This document shows positions 59,162-64,000 of a stretch of DNA of 64,000 bases, one piece after another. The DNA comes from Acanthococcus lagerstroemiae. Its lineage: Eukaryota > Arthropoda > Insecta > Hemiptera > Eriococcidae. Location: contig CM063106.1 in the NCBI GenBank assembly GCA_031841125.1, positions 4,898,001-4,962,000 on the forward strand, given 5' to 3'. A model generated the notes under the pieces. That model was not told the origin of the DNA. It did no database searches and worked only from the letters and a program-made list of their open reading frames with translations. A program made the position numbers and the translations under genes. Within the stretch, counting starts at the first letter, position 1; the number at the start of each line of letters is the position of its first letter.

Positions 59162-60859
59162 GATTTAAGGAAAACTTCCGCCTTCCACCCGCGCCGCTCA
59201 TCTATTGTCCCGTTTTCGTTGTGCGCGATACTAGCGCTGCTCGGCCCGAATTAAGGTAATTGAAGAGTCTTTGTAAATTTGAATTGCAACGTACGTTTTT
59301 GTGTGTGTTCAGAACGGGGAGGGGGGAGACAGAATAGCCAGGGAGAATTCGAGATACTCTATATCAAGTAGGTGGTGGCGGGTACGACTAGAGTGAGTGT
59401 CGATGTTGGAATTGGATAACGTCCGTAGTAATAATCAAACTTATAGAAAGGAAGCACGTCCACTATCTTTTTTGGGAGGTTGTGAAGAGTCACTAATTTA
59501 CATTTCAAAGTTCTGGTGGTGGATTTGATGAAAAACCATTGAGATACTTTGGCCACTCACCACAGAGACCGGATTCTGGACGAATTGATCCTGTAGCCTC
59601 TCCCCTTCACACCTTCATCGGACGTGGGAATGCTCGAGGTTTATTCGTGTTACATGTACTGTATGTCTCATGGAAATTCTGGAATTCGCACCTCGTCAAC
59701 TGGAGAACGGTTGCTTTCGACCCCGAACAAAGCTGATCATTCTTTCACGCGACTTTTCCGATAAACTTGAATTCCGACGGACGAGTTCAGACTTTCAGTA
59801 TCACGCAGCTACCGCTGGAGAACAAATATATCTAGTTGGTATAAATGATGTATTACCGTGCTAAAACATTTCGTTCTGAACTATATAATAAACTATGTAC
59901 GCAGTATACGTTCTCGCGTTCCGAAGAAGAAAGAATAAAAAAATAATTTAAAAAAAAAGAAAGAAAAACGGAAACAAAAGGGCAACTAGAAACGAAGTCG
60001 GTCACTGTAATCTCGTAGTACATTCGTTGTAGCCATTCGTACAATGCTAATAACCTTTTCAACTTTTACAAATCGGAAACTAATTTACAAAACGACATTT
60101 TACACATTCGCGATACGAATCGAAGTGGATACGTGTAACTTATACAGCTCACACCAGCACGTAACCTGCGCCTTGTTCGTGTATTTTAAATACATGATTC
60201 GTTGTCGTCGTTCACTGCTTATTGTAAATGTACTGCACGCGGCTTAAGGAACACCTTTCACCTTAATGTACTCGAGAAACATATGTAGCAACAATGTACA
60301 TAAAGGATTGATGGGTAAACATTTGCATAAGCTGGCGAGATAAGATGCAGCGAGCAACATTAGCAACTCCCGTTGTCGATTGAACCCGCTTATAGATAAG
60401 AAATATTTCCGTTCACGGAGTACACGGCGTAAAAAACATTTCTGTTTCGAGCAAATTCAGTCATTATAGGCATTTACTCGGATCAGTGTCGTGTTTTTCA
60501 TGGCTTAGTATGGAGCTATTAGGGCATCGACAACTTTCTTTTCGCTTTTCATGGCGTGTGACATCCCCTAACTGTAATGAAGCCTGGTTTCAAGTGGGAA
60601 GTTAATCGCTGTTGTCATGTCCACCTAAAATGTACTTTTTTTTTTTTTTTTTTGCAAAAATTCTGCTCAAAGTCGAAAAACGGTTCCCCACTACATTTCA
60701 GAAGATATGTTTTTTATCAATTTTTGAGGCTCACAACCATAAAATTCACTTCAGTTGAAGATCTCTGGTTCCAATACGGACGAATTGTATTCAAAAAACT
60801 GAAAGTAAAAACTTGGATGAACTGAAATGTGCTAACCCCCTCCCTTTTCTAATTTGCTC
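59162..60859. other. Non-coding stretch, nothing recognised
   Basis: GGGGAGGGGGGAG at about 59317 and a T-run of about 19 bases at about 60637 are low-complexity. Open frames are short and without motif. Confidence 0.4.
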
Positions 60860-61057
60860 TCAACCAGAGCCCTGGAATCCGCCCTTTCGAGCATTACTTC
60901 AGAGACGCCGAGGAGGCTGTTAGGGCTGTCTTAGCCCCCTTCCCTTCTGGCCGAGAAACCGGCCTAGGTCGAAATCTGGCGAGTTGCTACGTGGGCTCGA
61001 ACCCGGGACCTCCGGTTTCCGAGACCAACGCGCTGTCCACTCGGCCAACCAGACCCC
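60860..61057 (-). mobile_element. tRNA-derived SINE
   Basis: Minus strand from 61057: GGGGTCTGGTTGGCCGAGTGG (A box), an anticodon-arm-like TTGGT-CTCGGAA-ACCGG and B box GGGTTCGAGCCC, so the head is tRNA-like, with anticodon CGG if folded. It continues past the head into GC-rich body words (TCTCGGCCAGAAGGG, GACAGCCCTAACAGCC, CTCGGCGTCTCTG) not found in tRNAs, to about 60860. Acceptor ends do not pair. It is distinct from the 12820/40281 family. Confidence 0.7.
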
Positions 61058-61129
61058 TTGCTAAAAACCCCCTGTGTTAATTTTTGGAGACTTTGGACCC
61101 CTCTCAAACCCCCATTGGGAACTCAATCA

Positions 61130-62318
61130 AATCTAATCAAAACGGCCTTTATTTGCACTAAGTAGTATACATATATAGTAGCTTAAGTTGCCCTCTGTTG
61201 GGCAAAGGCGTCTCTCAGACGCTCCCATTCCACCCTGTTTTGCGCAGCTCTGTGATATTGTCTGTGCTGGAACATTCTATCAAACTCATCCCTCCATCTG
61301 GTTCCTTGTTTCCCTTTTTTCCTCCCCCCTTTCAAAAACCAGTCGAAGGTTATTTTTGCCCACCTATTATTGTCCATTCTCGCCACGTGTCCAGCACAAT
61401 CCCATTTCAGCCTCCTTATAGCATGGAGGAAGTTAATGCCATGTTTTAGCTTCTTTTTAATTTTAGATAAATTAATCTTGTCTTTCCACTTTGTCCCAAG
61501 GATTGCCCTTTCCAAACTGTTTTGGTGAATGACGATTTTTTTCTCTTCAATTTTAGTGAGTGACCCAGTCTGACGACCATACGACAGGGCGGGGAAAACG
61601 CAACTGTTCAAAATTTGTCCTTTTTGTTTTAATGAAAAGTTTCCTTTGAATATTTTTTTCAAAGACCAAAATTTTTTTCACGAGTTGGCAGTTCTTATGT
61701 CCAATTCTAAATTTTTTGTTTTGTTAAATGTTATCGTTAGCCCTAAATATTTAATTTCCTCCACCCGCTCTATTGTTTTTCCACTTATAGTCACCGGACC
61801 CTCCCCCCCATTTGTTCGACAAAATTTTTGTTTTTTCTATATTAGTTTTTAGTCCTGCTTCTTCTCCCCTTTCGCTCAGTTTTACCAGCATATCCTTCAG
61901 CTCGTCCTCGGAGCCCGCTACGAGGGTGATATCATCAGCGAATCTCAAGTTGCTTAATCTCCATCCGTTTACGAGCACTCCCTTCGTTTCCCAGTCCTTT
62001 TCTCATAACTTCCTCCAGAGCCGCGCTGAACAGAATTGGAGATAGGGGGTCGCCCTGTTTCACCCCCCGGTCGACGGCAAAGTACCGCCCTGGTCGCTCC
62101 GTAACTATTCTTGCCTTCAAGCCGCTGTACATATCTTTTATCACTGAGACAAGTTTTTCCATAATGCCTTAATGAGCGAATCAAAGGCTTTCTCGTAATC
62201 CACAAACGCTAAGTGCAATTCAAATTGGTATTCCTCTATTTTTTCCATTAGTTGTTTTAAAGTATACAGGTGATCTATGGTCGAGAACCCCTTTCGAAAA
62301 CCAGCTTGTTCATTGTAT
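61130..62318 (-). pseudogene. RTE-clade LINE, 5' truncated
   Basis: Minus strand from 62318 reads NEQAGFRKGFSTIDHLYTL, then LAFVDYEKAFDSLIKALW, DRGVKQGDPLSPILFSAAL, LRFADDITLVAGSEDELKDM, AGLKTNIEKTKIL, then, after several frameshifts, ILNSCVFPALSYGRQT and RRLKWDCAGHVARMDNNRW, and the end TRWRDEF.......AQNRVEWERLRDAF. The catalytic FADD is intact. The last 159 codons are open to a stop at 61183. A tail of TTGATTAGATTTGATTGAG at about 61130 is like RTE 3' ends. Frameshifts near 62165, 61975 and 61750 prevent a continuous protein. It begins abruptly at 62318, the normal 5' truncation of LINEs. Confidence 0.88.
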
Positions 62319-63063
62319 TATGGATATAAAAAATCAAAATTTCAAACGAAATTTGTTCTGCGCTGGATTCTATGTAAGAATGGTCATTTCTCATATTTTT
62401 GTATCTTTGCCCTTCACGCAGCTCAAATGGAGTGCTGAAAATTACCATTTCCGGAGACCTTCAATACAGGTCTTATAGAAAAGAACCTAGTTTTTTCGCC
62501 TACATTTTCTCACTTTGCAAAGGATTATAAATAATATAAAAGACTCTTTACCCGAATCTGTTCTTATCTACGAGTGCATGTTTTTTGCCATCCCTGGAAA
62601 TTTTCGCCGCCTTATCCCTATTTTTTTGCGTGTGTTTCTAGGGTTCTTGAAGCAATGAGAATGTCGTACATTTTGGGTTGATAAGAGGGTGATAACAAGT
62701 CAAATTTGAACTGGAGATATCAAATAATGGTGTTCGGAGACATTGAACTCCATTTTCAATGATATTTATTTTCACTTGAAGATCGGTCGATCTAGAAGAG
62801 GAGGAAATGGTCAAACATGCAACATGTACATTGAGTATTAGGTTTCCATGTTTCGGAATTCATTTCTGACAATCTTTTTTACTTGAAAATGGAACTTGGT
62901 GTACTTTAGACAGGAAGAGAATAGTTCAAGAGGTGAACGGAGGCATGCCGCGAGCGATTTCCTATGTGTTATGGGATGGTTACTCCTTAGATTTTGCTGT
63001 TAGAGAATTCTATGTGTAAGTTGGGCGCTATATATTCTAAGTGTAATAAGTCACAGAAAAATT
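62319..63063. other. Non-coding stretch, nothing recognised
   Basis: No feature recognised. Confidence 0.35.
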
Positions 63064-63434
63064 CAGGGTGTCTGCGGGCTTGAAAAGTGATGAAAAGTCA
63101 TGATTTCTAAAAATTTTCATGAAAGTCATGATATTTCAACCAAAACTCGGAAAAAGTCATGATATTCTCTCATGTCTCATAGTTCGGAATACTTTTATTA
63201 CCAAAAAAAAAAAAACAACTAAACAAACCATCAGTTTTATTCATTTAATGAGAAAAAAAATTGAGTGAATATTTATTATGGAAGTTTAGGGCGCTCTGTA
63301 TTGAGCCCCCAGTGTGGCGCGAAGCGCCAAGTTGCCCCCCCCTTCCACTTCCTATTTATATTCCCCATGATAGTCATGAAAGAATGTTATGAAAAGTCAT
63401 GATATTTTATTTCCCAAATCCAGTAGACACTCTG
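63064..63434. mobile_element. MITE, CAGGGTGTC family, with AAATT duplication
   Basis: Left end CAGGGTGTCTGCGG (63064) and right end CCAGTAGACACTCTG (ending 63434) are short inverted repeats. AAATT flanks both sides (63059-63063 and 63435-63439). The interior is full of GAAAAGTCATGATAT words in both orientations, and has a hairpin GGCGCGAAGCGCC near 63316 and C8 near 63335. Same family as 47058-47349. Confidence 0.7.
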
Positions 63435-63439
63435 AAATT

Positions 63440-64000
63440 GAATAACAGAGTATGCTAAACTTACAGAAAAAATGTATTTGTTAGCCTACTCTGTCGTGAG
63501 GTTCTTACAACGCTTGGACACTTCTCTCATGGCATCATCTAATTATGTACTGCATTTTATGTGCCCTTTGAATTAATAATACTGAGTAAATAATACCAAA
63601 ATACATAAGAAGGGTGTAGATATCTCCATTATAGGGAGGAAGTGGTATAAAAATTTGCCAGACTCCTTATACCCTCCCCCATGTTCAGTTCCTAAATTGC
63701 CATTCTTATAGGCGCTAATGGTTGATGTTTTTCGTTGAGGAGGGGTCCAGACCCCGACCCCCTCTTATCTGCGCCCTTGAACGTACAAGAACAGCGTTAG
63801 TAAACAGGATAAGTAATATTCTTCAGACCATATAAAGACAGAAAAATATAACTATTAAAATGTCTCAAATAAAGAGGGAAGATTTTTAAATGAATGAAGA
63901 AATTATTTTTATAAATGAGAAAGAAAAACGAGTCAACAATAGGTATAGACTATGAAAAATTGGTTCCTCAACTCCACTCCCCATAGTCAAATTTATTCCA
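63440..64000. other. Non-coding end of window
   Basis: AATACTGAGTAAATAATACC near 63579 resembles 40175. No other feature recognised. Confidence 0.35.

Noticed and set aside
60985..61057. Functional tRNA with CGG anticodon
   Set aside because: Acceptor ends do not pair and a SINE body follows the head.

Overview
This window is nuclear DNA from an arthropod, most likely an insect. It is AT-rich, with spliced genes, GT-AG introns and a dense load of insect-type transposable elements (BEL/Pao LTR element, RTE-, jockey- and R1/Loa-like LINEs, Tc1/mariner-type MITEs, tRNA-derived SINEs, a pogo-like element). The species cannot be fixed from the sequence. A hemipteran-like large genome is only an impression.

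Host genes lie at the left end only. On the minus strand, positions 233-732 hold the first two coding exons of a TPR-type gene whose N-terminus resembles the IFIT family. It is transcribed off the left edge. About 2.4 kb away and divergent, positions 2992-3931 (+) hold the first coding exon of a methyl-CpG-binding-domain gene of the MBD5/MBD6 (Drosophila six-banded) type. It is split inside the MBD by a phase-2 donor. I found no second MBD exon in the following 60 kb, so most of the window is probably one very large first coding intron. An NRF1/Ewg-type palindrome lies between the two genes.

4-31 kb is intron or intergenic DNA with dead elements: a small fold-back (5.9 kb), a composite repeat with a hammerhead-ribozyme-like motif (10.2-10.9 kb, second copy at 25.5 kb), two minus-strand LINE remnants (11.4-13.6 kb), a jockey-like LINE (14.8-16.6 kb), a pseudogenised pogo/Tigger-like transposase with two in-phase introns (23.7-24.5 kb), a 101-bp GC-rich insertion with 14-bp direct repeats (25.1 kb) and an RTE LINE (27.7-29.0 kb).

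32-36 kb is the most unusual part. Diverged tandem repeats (about 147-bp and about 280-bp periods) lead into an element of about 1.9 kb bounded by imperfect terminal inverted repeats of about 370 bp. It carries an internally deleted coding remnant of a widespread arthropod protein family with a TRGRG motif and a C-terminal cysteine cluster.

40-53 kb has a tRNA-like SINE, a TA-flanked MITE, a CpG-rich block that may be a promoter, an RTE fragment, several fold-backs, and an 832-bp Tc1/mariner-type MITE with nearly identical 282-bp arms. 53.8-59.2 kb is a BEL/Pao retrotransposon with both 212-bp LTRs and 5-bp target-site duplications, but with frameshifts and no integrase. 60.8-63.4 kb has a SINE, another RTE LINE and a MITE. 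Apart from the two host genes nothing appears to encode a working protein; the rest records repeated insertion and decay.
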